DNA of 64,000 bases from contig NZ_JACJTB010000022.1 of NCBI RefSeq assembly GCF_014698475.1, forward strand, positions 37,603 through 101,602, in the 5' to 3' direction. Position 1 is the first letter of the stretch. Every line of letters begins with the position of its first letter. The position numbers and the translations under genes were made by a program. The notes under the pieces are model-generated. The model made no database searches and was not told the DNA's origin. It saw only the letters and a list, made by a program, of their open reading frames with translations. The DNA comes from Nostoc spongiaeforme FACHB-130. Lineage in GTDB: Bacteria > Cyanobacteriota > Cyanobacteriia > Cyanobacteriales > Nostocaceae. Shown here piece by piece: positions 34,929 through 43,693 of this stretch.

Positions 34929-35327
34929 ATGACAAAGAAGAGTATGAAATCAGCTTTGACAAATTCATTAAAAGCTGAAGATGAAGCCGTGAGAAGCCGT
35001 TTTGAAAAAGCAGAGAGATTGCTAGAAGAGAAAACAGAGTCGAATTCTAGCCAACTGACGACATCTCAGCCACAGGACATAGTAGAACCAGCCCAACTAC
35101 AAAAAGTAATTCGTGATAGTTTCACGCTACCGTCTGGAGATTATGAATTAATCACAACAATTAGGCAGCGATGTTTAAACTCGGCAGTCAATGTCACAAA
35201 AAGTGAAGTCGTTCGCGCAGGACTCCATATCTTACAATCTTTATCTGACGAAGAATTAGTACAAGCAATCAATAGTCTAGAAAAGGTAAAAACAGGTAGA
35301 CCCTCTGCAAAGCAACAAAAAGTATAA
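34929..35327 (+). CDS. Probable ParA partner: small DNA-binding (ribbon-helix-helix-like) protein
   Basis: 132 residues, ATG 34929 preceded by GAGGAG (34921-34926). Residues 1-70 are charged and low in hydrophobics, probably disordered. Residues 75-125 contain a strand followed by two helices (YELITTIRQRCLNSAVNVTK, then SEVVRAGLHILQSL), as in RHH proteins of ParG/omega type whose flexible N-termini stimulate ParA. Transcribed divergently from parA across shared repeats. The 3' end of the gene is duplicated about 210 bases downstream. Function inferred from size, fold pattern and place. Confidence 0.65.
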   Translation: MTKKSMKSALTNSLKAEDEAVRSRFEKAERLLEEKTESNSSQLTTSQPQDIVEPAQLQKVIRDSFTLPSGDYELITTIRQRCLNSAVNVTKSEVVRAGLHILQSLSDEELVQAINSLEKVKTGRPSAKQQKV

Positions 35328-35367
35328 ACTGTTTATATAGTATAAACTGTACAAATAATTTTACGTA

Positions 35368-35477
35368 AGGGACTTCCAATTAAAAAAACATACAATCACT
35401 TTAATGGCAAGGGAGCAGGGGGAAAAACAGTTGTTCTGAAGTAGATAAATTGGATAATTTATTCTCTGGAAGTCCCT
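35368..35477. mobile_element. 110-bp MITE-like element
   Basis: AGGGACTTCCA (35368-35378) and TGGAAGTCCCT (35467-35477) are perfect 11-bp terminal inverted repeats. The inside has no coding capacity and a GGGAGCAGGGGG tract common in cyanobacterial insertion sequences. It sits between the partner gene and the duplicated copy of its 3' end. No clear target duplication. Confidence 0.6.
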
Positions 35478-35484
35478 AAAATTA

Positions 35485-35550
35485 GGTGAAGCAATCAATA
35501 GTCTAGAAGAGGTAAAAACAGGTAGACTATCTGGAAAGGTGGTAAAAAGT
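35485..35550 (+). pseudogene. Duplicated 3' end of the ParA-partner gene
   Basis: GCAATCAATAGTCTAGAAGA and the following GGTAAAAACAGGTAGAC closely repeat 35262-35325. Later mismatches (CTATCTGGAAAGGTGG for CCCTCTGCAAAGCAAC) show divergence. No start codon region is present. Confidence 0.65.
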
Positions 35551-35608
35551 ATAAACAGTATAAACAGTTAAAATTGTACAAACAGTACAAACAGTACAAA
35601 CAGTTTTA
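35548..35608. repeat. Iteron run (ACAGTATAAAC / ACAAACAGT units)
   Basis: GTATAAACAGTATAAACAGT is followed by four ACA(A)ACAGT-type units ending in CAGTTTTAGGAG. Related to the AAACTATATAAA repeats around parA. Confidence 0.65.
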
Positions 35609-35742
35609 GGAGTGAGAGAACGAATAGCCACGCGATTACTAATACCACTTTAAATATTAGATCCAAGAAGAAATTTACAGTTGAATCCAGTAGTGGTACA
35701 AAAAGAATTATTCGTTGCAAAGCCATTAGCAAGGATTAGATA

Positions 35743-35841
35743 ATGGCGGATGACTACATCGAAGTTGCTGGAATTATCTTACGTCTTGTTTGTTTCTTTC
35801 GCCTTTTTAGAAACTTACTCAGAGGTGTTCGATGGATTTAG
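35743..35841 (+). CDS. 32-residue leader-like peptide overlapping the DUF1822 fragment
   Basis: ATG 35743 opens MADDYIEVAGIILRLVCFFR and stops at TAG 35839-35841, overlapping the next start codon (35832) by 10 bases. This arrangement would couple translation of the two. The peptide is hydrophobic in its middle. No similarity recognised; it may equally be the surviving end of a longer gene. Confidence 0.35.
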   Translation: MADDYIEVAGIILRLVCFFRLFRNLLRGVRWI

Positions 35842-36515
35842 TGTTAGAAGTTCCACCAGGGCAACAAGATAAGGTTTGGGATCAAGTTCAGTGTTTAGGC
35901 ACAGCCGCTACTCGTTTTAGTGCTTATACCAATCAGCTATCTTTATTAGCAGTTCTACCAGAGCTAGAAGAGAGATGGGGAATGAAAGCCTCATGGATCA
36001 ATAGCTGCTGGGAATTCGTGAATGGTACGGCTATAGATTTTGAATCTACAAGAGTAGTATTGATTCCTAGCGAAGCAATTGAGCAAACCGAACTTCGCAT
36101 CCCCCAGGAATGGATAGATATTCCTTCTTGGGCAGGCGATTATTATTTAGCAGTACAAGTGAATGCTGAGGATGGAATAGTCAGAGTGTGGGGATATGCA
36201 ACCCATAGAGAAATCAAACAACAAGGCAATTATGACCAGAGCGATCGCACTTATTCTTTAGATGGAAACCTAACACAAGATATGAGTGTGTTGTGGGTAA
36301 TACGTCAGTTTTGTCCAGATGCAGCAACGAAAACCACAGTTGAACCTCTACCAACTTTATCAGTAGCACAAGCAAATGAACTGCTCGAACAGTTAAGTCA
36401 TTCGTGTTTGTTTTTCGCTAAACGTGCAGTTGAGTTTAATTTGTGGGGGGCGTTACTGGAAAAGGAGGAGTGGAGAAAACGCTTGCTCTATTCGCGCAGT
36501 TGTCAGATTGACTGA
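35832..36515 (+). CDS. DUF1822-family protein, truncated after the N-terminal domain
   Basis: 227 residues. The family's N-terminal block is clear: RVVLIPSEAIEQTELRIPQE, then IPSWAGDYYLAVQVN, VRVWGYATHREIKQQGNYD and DRTYSLDGN. Family members normally continue for another 100-200 residues with a beta-rich C-terminal domain like that at 3340-3945. Here the frame ends at LLYSRSCQID soon after the EEWRKRL helix. The lost end, and the zinc-ribbon remnant behind it, mark this as a degraded accessory locus. Function of DUF1822 is unknown; the usual neighbours are CHAT proteases, one of which is 30 kb away in this window. Confidence 0.65.
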   Translation: MDLVLEVPPGQQDKVWDQVQCLGTAATRFSAYTNQLSLLAVLPELEERWGMKASWINSCWEFVNGTAIDFESTRVVLIPSEAIEQTELRIPQEWIDIPSWAGDYYLAVQVNAEDGIVRVWGYATHREIKQQGNYDQSDRTYSLDGNLTQDMSVLWVIRQFCPDAATKTTVEPLPTLSVAQANELLEQLSHSCLFFAKRAVEFNLWGALLEKEEWRKRLLYSRSCQID

Positions 36516-36550
36516 TGAGAGAAAAATTGTAAATATAACCCCTAATTTGA

Positions 36551-36772
36551 TTAAGCGAAAAAGATGTGATCACAAAAAGTACACTGCAACTGCGGTCGGG
36601 CTTCATCTTTTTCATTTTGCTGAATCAAAAAAACTTTAAATTGATCGCAAGTACATTTGGGGCAAGCGATCGCAGTAAGATTAGCCTGAGTCTGAGGTGA
36701 TCCTTGACTCAGGCTAGAGATTTTGGGTCGAAATGGAGTAACAAAAAAGACATTTTGAGAGAAAGGAATTAT
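36551..36772 (-). pseudogene. Zinc-ribbon protein remnant without a start codon
   Basis: The minus-strand frame between a TAG at 36773-36775 and the TAA at 36551 encodes a classic pair of Cys knuckles (AIACPKCTCDQFKVF and QLQCTFCDHIFFA). No ATG, GTG or TTG stands upstream of the first knuckle. Either it starts at a rare codon (ATT or CTG) or the 5' end has been lost. Confidence 0.45.
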
Positions 36773-37098
36773 CTAACAATCAATATATATGCAGTAGGAA
36801 CAAGTTTTTAAACTTTATAAATAACAACTATTGATTTCTATCTATGCAATTATTTTATTAGCTAACAAATTCATAATTAATATTTAACTCTCAACTATCA
36901 AAAGTTAGATATCTGAATAAGACCTGATAATTTAATAAATAGCAATTTGCAATGTTTCTGCTGTATACTTCAATTTATAATATTCATATTAAAGTTGTTT
37001 TATTGCTTGCACATTAGCTAATAGTGCAAAAGCCTGTCAAAATTTTCACTTAGCAAAGAAAGCACTTTCCAGTAAATACCACTCTGGTTGGAGAATCT
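36773..37098. promoter_or_regulatory. AT-rich upstream region of the conjugation operon
   Basis: About 325 bases with no gene before the VirB2-like start. It should hold the operon promoter. No unambiguous -35/-10 pair or operator was identified. Confidence 0.4.
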
Positions 37099-37506
37099 AT
37101 GCTGAATAAAAACAGAGCTTCAAAAAGTATAGTTCAGTGGTTGTTTAAAGTACGTTGGCAATTAGTATCAGTTGCAACAACAATTCTAATAGCATTGGAA
37201 TCAAAACCCGCAAAAGCCCAATTGTTTACTAATGCCCGAACAGCGATGGAGTGTATGATTCGTGGTGCTTCAGTTGGTGGTGGAATTAATAGCGTAGTGC
37301 TGAATAACTTGCCAATGATTTTATTTACAGGATTAACAATAGTTTTGTTTGGTTACTTCTGCTTCTCGGTTTTCCAAGGAGTAGCAGCTTATGGACGAGG
37401 AGAAGAAGTAAGCAATGTCATACAGCAGCCGATATTTACTTTCATAGCTGTGGTACTCATCGTATTATTCCAATCTTTATTGTTTGGTAACGGCATTTGT
37501 AACTAA
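37099..37506 (+). CDS. VirB2/TrbC-like conjugative pilin
   Basis: 135 residues. An N-terminal signal segment (LVSVATTILIALESKPAKAQ) ends in AKA, a good signal peptidase I site. Two hydrophobic helices follow (MILFTGLTIVLFGYFCFSVF and IFTFIAVVLIVLFQSLLFG), separated by a short RGEE-containing loop, the classic two-helix hairpin of VirB2 pilins. It is first in the run of conjugation genes, where virB2 is expected. It builds the mating pilus after extraction from the membrane. Confidence 0.75.
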   Translation: MLNKNRASKSIVQWLFKVRWQLVSVATTILIALESKPAKAQLFTNARTAMECMIRGASVGGGINSVVLNNLPMILFTGLTIVLFGYFCFSVFQGVAAYGRGEEVSNVIQQPIFTFIAVVLIVLFQSLLFGNGICN

Positions 37507-37602
37507 TTGGAAATAGTTAAGCCTGAGATAAGTTTTGCATAATTCCCTTATTGATCAGGGGATATGGATATATGTGCATTTTGAATAACTGCTGAAAGCT
37601 CT

Positions 37603-40600
37603 ATGAGAGAAGAAATTAGGACAGTCAATCAGAGCTTAGGCGAAAGCCCAAAGTTTGGCCCATTTACGGGCCGACAGTTTGTAATTTTTGCTGGTACATT
37701 CTGTGTGGTCTTCGGACTACTATATTTAATTATTGGGATAAATATTTTTTGGGGACTTGGCTGCTCTATATGGGTGAGCTTATCAGTTGCATTACTATCA
37801 GGTGATAGACCACACATTTACTGGTCAAAGATGTATCCAGTTGTCCCAAGATGGACAAGAGGATATGCAACCTATACATCGCCGCAGTTAAAAAAGAAAG
37901 TAGGCACGAAAAGAGTAAAACTAACACGTTCATCTAAACCAAAAGTTCTCAATCCTTTTGAAGATTGGCTAGATTTAACAACAATAGTCAGACTAAAAAA
38001 AGATTCGTATCTGATTGGGGCTTATTTATTAAGTAAAAAAAATCTGGCTGAAAGTAGCAATACTTTACAGTTAATATTTGGTTTTTCATGCACTGGGATT
38101 CATCCCATATTCAACTCAGAACAAGAAATAGAGGCATTAGCCAAAGCCTTTGAAAGTAGTTGTAAAGAAATTCCTCAAGGCGAAAAACTTACTTTTAGGT
38201 GGAGTTCTTTTTGTGATGATAGCGATGCTGAACAGTATTTAATGCAGCGAATTGAGAATCCATCTTCTCTAGAGTGCGAATTTTTAGATTGGGGAAGATT
38301 GGCAAGAACTCAACAGCTTACAAAGTCTAAAGCTAGAAAGAATATTAAATTAAATGTTTATTGGTCGTTTACTGTAACTTCAGAAGCATTAGAAACCGCC
38401 GACCCAGTAGATAAATTTTTAGTCAAACTTGCAAATTTTTTACAAAGAAGATTTACAGATTCAGGAGTAAATCAATTAACGAAAAAACGGCTAACCCAAA
38501 TTTTAACTAAGGGCTTAGAAGCTTCACTAAGATATCAGCAGATTTTAATTCAAATGGGCTTGAAACCACAGCCTAAAACAGACAAAGATTTATGGAAAGA
38601 ACTATGCCAGAATATCGGAGCTAAAGAGGTAATCATCCCGCATACATTGGTATTTGATGAACAAGGGTTAAGAGAAGAAATTGATGAAAATGCTGGATTT
38701 GACAAGCCCATTGAAATTATCAATCAGCCGCACTTAACCTCAACAGTTTTAAATAAAGGTGTACCGTTTGCTGATAAACGATGGGTATGTTTACCAAAAG
38801 GAGAAAGTAATAAGTATGTAGGCGTAATGGTACTGACTCGAAAACCGGAAATTTTTGCTTCTACGAGACATCAAATTCGTTTTTTGTGGGATATATTCTC
38901 GCGGAACAATATTTTTGATGTGGAAGTAATCACGGAATTTTCTCCGGCTGATAAAGGCATAACACGCGCTACTCAGCAGATGATAACAAAACGCTCTAGA
39001 GCGTTGGATATAAATGTACAGCAGAGAAAATCAATTGATGTTTCTGCTCAAATAAATGTGGAACGCTCGGTAGAAGCCCAAAGACAGTTATATACGGGAG
39101 ATGTACCATTAAATTTAAGCTTAATAGTTCTGGTTTATCGAGATACACCAGAAGAAATTGATGATGCTTGCCGATTGATTTCAGGGTATGTCACACAACC
39201 GACAGAGCTAACCCGTGAAGTTGAATATGCTTGGCTAATATGGTTGCAAACCTTATTAGTGAGATTAGAGCCGATATTGTTGCGACCATATAATAGAAGA
39301 TTAGCTTTTTTCGCCAGTGAAATTTTAGGACTAACTAATATAGTTCAAAATAGCCAAGCAGATGAGAAAGGATTTGAGTTAATTGCTGATGAAAGTGATT
39401 CGCCAGTCAAAATCGACCTATCAACAACCAAAAATATATTAATACTAGGTACAACAGGTTCAGGCAAGTCAGTTTTAGTATCGTCAATCATTGCCGAATG
39501 TCAAGCTCAAGATATGAGTGTGCTAATGATTGATCTGCCGAACGATGACGGAACAGGGACATTTGGGGACTATACACCGTATCACAATGGCTTTTATTTT
39601 GATATCTCCAAAGAATCTAATAATCTAGTGCAACCATTGGACTTATCAAAAGTCCCGGTTAAAGAATGGAAAGATAGACTTCAAGCTCACAGAAATGATG
39701 TGAACTTAATTGTGCTTCAATTAGTTCTGGGAACTCAAGATTTTGATGGATTTTTATCACAGACAATCGAGTCACTTATCCCATTGGGAACAAAAGCCTT
39801 TTACGATGATCTCGATATTCAAAGACGCTTTGCTGAAGCAAAGAAAGCAGGATTGGGTTCTGCGGCCTGGGATAACACCCCAACACTTGCAGACATGGAA
39901 TACTTTTTTACGAAAGAGCATATTAAATTGGGCTATGAAGATGAAAATGTTGACCGAGCATTGAATTACATCCGTTTACGGTTCCAATATTGGAAAAATA
40001 GCAGTATTGGGAAAGCAATCTGTCGCCCCTCTACATTTGATACAGAGGCCAAGCTGATTACCTTTGCATTGACTAACTTGCAGTTAAGCAAAGATGCGGA
40101 AGTTTTAGGGATGAGCGCGTATATCGCTGCTTCTCGCCAATCTCTATCAGCACCCAATAGCGTTTTCTTTATGGATGAAGCCAGCGTACTACTACGCTTT
40201 TCGGCATTATCACGGCTAGTAGGGCGTAAGTGCGCTACTGCTCGTAAAGGAGGCTGTCGTGTCATGTTAGCAGCTCAAGATATTCTGTCGATTGCTAATT
40301 CAGAAGCAGGAGAGCAAATATTACAGAATATGCCTTGCCGTTTAATTGGACGTATAGTTCCAGGGGCGGCTAGAAGTTTCACAGAATATTTAGGAATACC
40401 AAAAGAGATTATTAGTAAAAATGAAAGTTTTTCTTCCAACTTCAAACAACTATATACGTTGTGGTTATTGGATTATAAAGAAAAATATGTGCGCTGTCGT
40501 TACTATCCTTCTTATCCAATGTTGGCATTAGTAGCCAATAGTCGAGAAGAACAAGCAGCCCGTGACAAATTTAAAGCAATGTACCCGGATAAATTTAAAT

Positions 40601-40659
40601 GGGTAGCCGAGTTTGCTAATTACTATGTGGAATGTATTAAGCAAGGTAAACCATTATGA
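37603..40659 (+). CDS. VirB3-VirB4 fusion ATPase of the type IV secretion system
   Basis: 1018 residues. The first 100 (GPFTGRQFVIFAGTFCVVFG, then a second hydrophobic helix and GDRPHIYWSKMYP) resemble VirB3/PrgI-type membrane proteins. The rest is VirB4/TraC: Walker A ILGTTGSGKSVLVSS (about 611-625), Walker B NSVFFMDEASVLLRF, and AARKGGCRV... sensor region CATARKGGCRVMLAAQD. The ATPase powers pilus assembly and substrate transfer at the inner-membrane base. The stop overlaps the next start (ATGA at 40656). Fusion of VirB3 to VirB4 is known in several T4SS lineages. Confidence 0.85.
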   Translation: MREEIRTVNQSLGESPKFGPFTGRQFVIFAGTFCVVFGLLYLIIGINIFWGLGCSIWVSLSVALLSGDRPHIYWSKMYPVVPRWTRGYATYTSPQLKKKVGTKRVKLTRSSKPKVLNPFEDWLDLTTIVRLKKDSYLIGAYLLSKKNLAESSNTLQLIFGFSCTGIHPIFNSEQEIEALAKAFESSCKEIPQGEKLTFRWSSFCDDSDAEQYLMQRIENPSSLECEFLDWGRLARTQQLTKSKARKNIKLNVYWSFTVTSEALETADPVDKFLVKLANFLQRRFTDSGVNQLTKKRLTQILTKGLEASLRYQQILIQMGLKPQPKTDKDLWKELCQNIGAKEVIIPHTLVFDEQGLREEIDENAGFDKPIEIINQPHLTSTVLNKGVPFADKRWVCLPKGESNKYVGVMVLTRKPEIFASTRHQIRFLWDIFSRNNIFDVEVITEFSPADKGITRATQQMITKRSRALDINVQQRKSIDVSAQINVERSVEAQRQLYTGDVPLNLSLIVLVYRDTPEEIDDACRLISGYVTQPTELTREVEYAWLIWLQTLLVRLEPILLRPYNRRLAFFASEILGLTNIVQNSQADEKGFELIADESDSPVKIDLSTTKNILILGTTGSGKSVLVSSIIAECQAQDMSVLMIDLPNDDGTGTFGDYTPYHNGFYFDISKESNNLVQPLDLSKVPVKEWKDRLQAHRNDVNLIVLQLVLGTQDFDGFLSQTIESLIPLGTKAFYDDLDIQRRFAEAKKAGLGSAAWDNTPTLADMEYFFTKEHIKLGYEDENVDRALNYIRLRFQYWKNSSIGKAICRPSTFDTEAKLITFALTNLQLSKDAEVLGMSAYIAASRQSLSAPNSVFFMDEASVLLRFSALSRLVGRKCATARKGGCRVMLAAQDILSIANSEAGEQILQNMPCRLIGRIVPGAARSFTEYLGIPKEIISKNESFSSNFKQLYTLWLLDYKEKYVRCRYYPSYPMLALVANSREEQAARDKFKAMYPDKFKWVAEFANYYVECIKQGKPL

Positions 40660-41213
40660 AAAAAATAGAAATAGTAACTAGATTTGCTAACTATAAAGTC
40701 TTGTTAGCTATTGTGGGAGTTGTAGCATCATGTTTGTCTTTTACAGTTTGGAAATGGAATAAAGAACAACATCAAAACTATATTGTCGAAAAGGAGCAAG
40801 CTTGTCAGCAACGGTTGAATTTAGCCGAGCAATATGTACAAAGTGATCGACTTTTAAAAGCCGCTTATTATGCAAGTAAAACTCAAGGTAAATTAAATAT
40901 TAAATTAGATAAACCGGGAATAACAACCCAATTTAAATCTAATAAAGAATATATATTGATATATGATAAACCAGTGTCTTTGGTACCTGATAAACCTAGA
41001 TATGAAGGCAGATTTTTTGAAAGGTTAGCAAAGCAGCCTGAAAAATATCCGCCAGAGCCACTAATAGTAACTAGTAAAAAGCTTTTAGGAAATAAAGTAG
41101 AGGTAATATCAGCTTGCTCTCCCCAACCTTTTACTGTTTCTTTGGAGAACTTATATGAAACTACTCAACCAATTGAAGTTAGCCCGTATCTCCCACCGTA
41201 TAGCAGTTTTTAG
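40656..41213 (+). CDS. Membrane-anchored T4SS accessory protein
   Basis: 185 residues. One transmembrane helix near the N-terminus (about 12-30, VLLAIVGVVASCLSFTVWKW), then an extracytoplasmic domain with Cys at 44 and 165. Starts inside an ATGA overlap with the VirB4 gene and its 3' end overlaps the following signal-peptide gene by 59 bases, so it is translationally coupled on both sides. No family recognised. Position between VirB4 and the VirB5-like gene suggests a structural part of the transfer channel. Confidence 0.55.
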   Translation: MKKIEIVTRFANYKVLLAIVGVVASCLSFTVWKWNKEQHQNYIVEKEQACQQRLNLAEQYVQSDRLLKAAYYASKTQGKLNIKLDKPGITTQFKSNKEYILIYDKPVSLVPDKPRYEGRFFERLAKQPEKYPPEPLIVTSKKLLGNKVEVISACSPQPFTVSLENLYETTQPIEVSPYLPPYSSF

Positions 41214-41943
41214 CCTTTTTGTAGCTGTATTTATTGTTTGTTCTGCTGTACCAGTTGCAGCGAAATCTTCATTCTTGCAACAATTACAGCAAGTAATGAT
41301 AAGTTTGCAATCGTACATTGATTTATATAAACAAGAATTTGCTAATAAACCAGAAGACTCTAATGATCAAGATAAAGAAGGAAATGAAGATGACGATTTA
41401 GATATAGCCATCACTTCTACGAATGGAGTAATGGGCATACCAGATCCATTGGCAGCAGGTAAAAACATTAAGGCTGTAATTCAAAAAAAAGATACTGATT
41501 TAGTTCAAACTGATTCTCAGAGCGAAGGTGAAAATGCTCAGAGAAGATGGCATCAAGCCTATACTTATGGGCTATCTGGATCTGTTTTAGGTAAAGATGG
41601 ACAACTAACTCAAGCACAAGAAGCTGAAATGAGTAATTACGCTGTAGAAACTTCATCGGCATTATCAGATGAATCACAAAATGATGTGATTACTCAAGAT
41701 ATTTTGAAAAAAATGGCTATGCAAAATTTACAAACAGCCATTATGACGAAATCGATTCATAGTGAAGAACAAAAACAAACGAGAGCTTTATCAGCAGCAA
41801 ATATTAATTTGAGTGATATCTCCAGTAGGCTAGACGAGAATTCTAGAAAAGAACAAACTGAAGCTAATTCCAGTGCCAAACAAATCTTAAATACAGCCGC
41901 ATTTGCTGATGCTTTTTGGGAATTGAACAATGCTAATCACTAA
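41155..41943 (+). CDS. Secreted VirB5/TrbJ-like protein
   Basis: 262 residues. Signal peptide with cleavage near VPVAA-KSS (about residue 38-40). The mature part is helical, with an acidic low-complexity segment (DSNDQDKEGNEDDDLDI) and late coiled-coil-like helices (ISSRLDENSRKEQTEANS). VirB5-type pilus-tip or TrbJ proteins have this signal-plus-helical layout and stand between VirB4 and VirB6, as here. Sequence match itself is weak, so the name rests on layout and position. Overlaps the next gene by 14 bases. Confidence 0.5.
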   Translation: MKLLNQLKLARISHRIAVFSLFVAVFIVCSAVPVAAKSSFLQQLQQVMISLQSYIDLYKQEFANKPEDSNDQDKEGNEDDDLDIAITSTNGVMGIPDPLAAGKNIKAVIQKKDTDLVQTDSQSEGENAQRRWHQAYTYGLSGSVLGKDGQLTQAQEAEMSNYAVETSSALSDESQNDVITQDILKKMAMQNLQTAIMTKSIHSEEQKQTRALSAANINLSDISSRLDENSRKEQTEANSSAKQILNTAAFADAFWELNNANH

Positions 41944-42979
41944 ATTAACTTTGTACTGGCTGCAAGTAACTGGAGATACGAATGCAGAAGATATTGTAGA
42001 TGGAGCTATTAATGGCTCTCGTATTGTTGTCTCTGCCTTTAACCAAGACTGGTTAGATTTAGCTAATGGCCAAAGTGCAGTTTATGAAGCAGTGGTAAAA
42101 GTTTCTGCTTTATTTGGTGTAATTTTGGTTTCTTTCTGGTCTGTTAGTTGGTATTCTCGGTTAACTCAGGAAGGATTAAATAATGAAATTCTTACTGAGA
42201 TGATTTACCCATTGATAGTTTGTTTAATGTTGACACTTAATAATGGGCAGTTATTAGCTAATACATCTTTAATGTTTCGCAATATAGCAGTTAGCTTAAA
42301 CGATAGGGTACTAAGTATAACCAGAAATGGAGTAACTTTAAGAGATGCTATCCGTACAACAAATATGGATCAGGCATTTGCACTTTCAGTTCAAGCGCAA
42401 TTGCAAGAATGTGAAAAACGACCGGAGACCGGAGTAAATGACCAAGGGGAAGCAATTAACCCTAGAGAGATATGTAAAGAAGAAAAGATCAATCAAGCTA
42501 AAGAAAATGCTCAAAAGTATAAAGAAAAATATGGCTTATCATCATATTCAAATAGTTGGAATCCAAAGGATATCGCTGGACAGTTTATTAACTCAGCCGT
42601 TCAAACTTTGGTATGGATAATATTTAGTGGTTTGCAAGCAGGGTTTCAATATGTTGTGCAAGTATCATTTTTGATGAATGCCTACATAGCGCCTATATTT
42701 CTAGTGCTTTCACTTTTACCTTTGGGAGCTAAACCTATTTATGCGTGGATGTCAGGATGGTTGGCATTAACTTTAGTATTGATATCGTACTCTATAGTTT
42801 GTGGAATTGCTGCTAGTTCCATTGTCAATGCTAGTAATAGTAATCCTCTATTTTTGCAGTTAGTACAAGCAATTCTCTCGCCAATTTTGGCTGTAGCGAT
42901 GGGTGCGGGAGCAGGTATGGCGACCTTTTCCGGTTTTTCTAGCAGTGGCAGGTTAATCTCAGGGAGAGTATTCAGATGA
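41930..42979 (+). CDS. VirB6/TrbL-like polytopic membrane protein
   Basis: 349 residues with about six to seven hydrophobic segments (near 45-75, 85-105, 220-245, 250-275, 285-305 and 318-345). A soluble loop at about 120-215 includes two Cys. The C-terminal part (LLPLGAKPIYAWMSGWLALT) is characteristic of VirB6/TrbL. These proteins form the inner-membrane channel through which substrate DNA passes. ATGA overlap with the next gene at 42976. Confidence 0.7.
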   Translation: MLITKLTLYWLQVTGDTNAEDIVDGAINGSRIVVSAFNQDWLDLANGQSAVYEAVVKVSALFGVILVSFWSVSWYSRLTQEGLNNEILTEMIYPLIVCLMLTLNNGQLLANTSLMFRNIAVSLNDRVLSITRNGVTLRDAIRTTNMDQAFALSVQAQLQECEKRPETGVNDQGEAINPREICKEEKINQAKENAQKYKEKYGLSSYSNSWNPKDIAGQFINSAVQTLVWIIFSGLQAGFQYVVQVSFLMNAYIAPIFLVLSLLPLGAKPIYAWMSGWLALTLVLISYSIVCGIAASSIVNASNSNPLFLQLVQAILSPILAVAMGAGAGMATFSGFSSSGRLISGRVFR

Positions 42980-43689
42980 GATTACTTGATAAAAAAGAAA
43001 TAAACTTTACGCCTTTACTATCTCTAGGGCAAACAGTAATTTTAATATTTGTGTTTTTTATCTGCCTAACTATTTCAAATAGGCTAGGACAAATTGCTAA
43101 TAATAAACCAACTTTAGTAGAACTACAAGATGGAACACCGATTAGAGCTATTCCAATTGGAGCAAAAGAGCGTACCGACCAAGCAATTATGAATTTTGTT
43201 GGTCGCACTATGATGAATTTGATGAGTTGGAATGCTGTACCAAAATCAGATGAAAACTTAGACCCAAGAAATTTAAAACTAGACTCTGGAGTGCAAATAG
43301 GAGATAAAAAACTAACTACAAATACATGGGGTGCAGGATTCACATTATCAGAAGATTTTCGCGCTAGTTTTTTACGAGAAATAGCAGGACTAACACCATC
43401 TGATGTATTTACTGGAGAAACACAATCGGCTTTGTTAGTTCGTTATATCTCTCCACCAGAAAAAATATCAGAAGGTCAATGGCGAACAGATATGGTAGCT
43501 AATTTAGTAATTTTCAAAGGTAAAGACCAAGCAGGCAAGGCAATTTCATTTAATAAAACTGTGTTTGTGAGAGCTATTGATACTCCACCATTACCAAATA
43601 ATCCTTCAGCCCAGATGTTAGCAGCTTATAACGCACGAAAAGCAGGGATGGAGATTTACCGAATTCAAGACTTAGATTTAGGAAGGTAG
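42976..43689 (+). CDS. VirB8-like inner-membrane T4SS protein
   Basis: 237 residues. One N-terminal transmembrane helix (about 14-36, LGQTVILIFVFFICLTIS) is followed by a periplasmic domain of about 190 residues with a size and mixed alpha/beta pattern fitting the NTF2-like VirB8/TraE domain (strands in SALLVRYISPPE and TDMVANLVIFKG). It stands between VirB6- and VirB10-like genes. Assignment from topology and context; the sequence is divergent. Confidence 0.55.
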   Translation: MRLLDKKEINFTPLLSLGQTVILIFVFFICLTISNRLGQIANNKPTLVELQDGTPIRAIPIGAKERTDQAIMNFVGRTMMNLMSWNAVPKSDENLDPRNLKLDSGVQIGDKKLTTNTWGAGFTLSEDFRASFLREIAGLTPSDVFTGETQSALLVRYISPPEKISEGQWRTDMVANLVIFKGKDQAGKAISFNKTVFVRAIDTPPLPNNPSAQMLAAYNARKAGMEIYRIQDLDLGR

Positions 43690-43693
43690 CTTT

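Larger units (their letters stand above)
35328..35742. other. Non-coding repeat region: iterons, duplicated gene end and a MITE-like element
   Basis: Begins with TATAAACTGTTTATATAGTATAAACTG-type iterons (35325-35360). Then come a 110-bp element with terminal inverted repeats, a partial copy of the partner gene's 3' end (35485-35550), and a second iteron run (35548-35608) with three ACAAACAGT units in a row. Likely the partition centromere. Confidence 0.65.
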
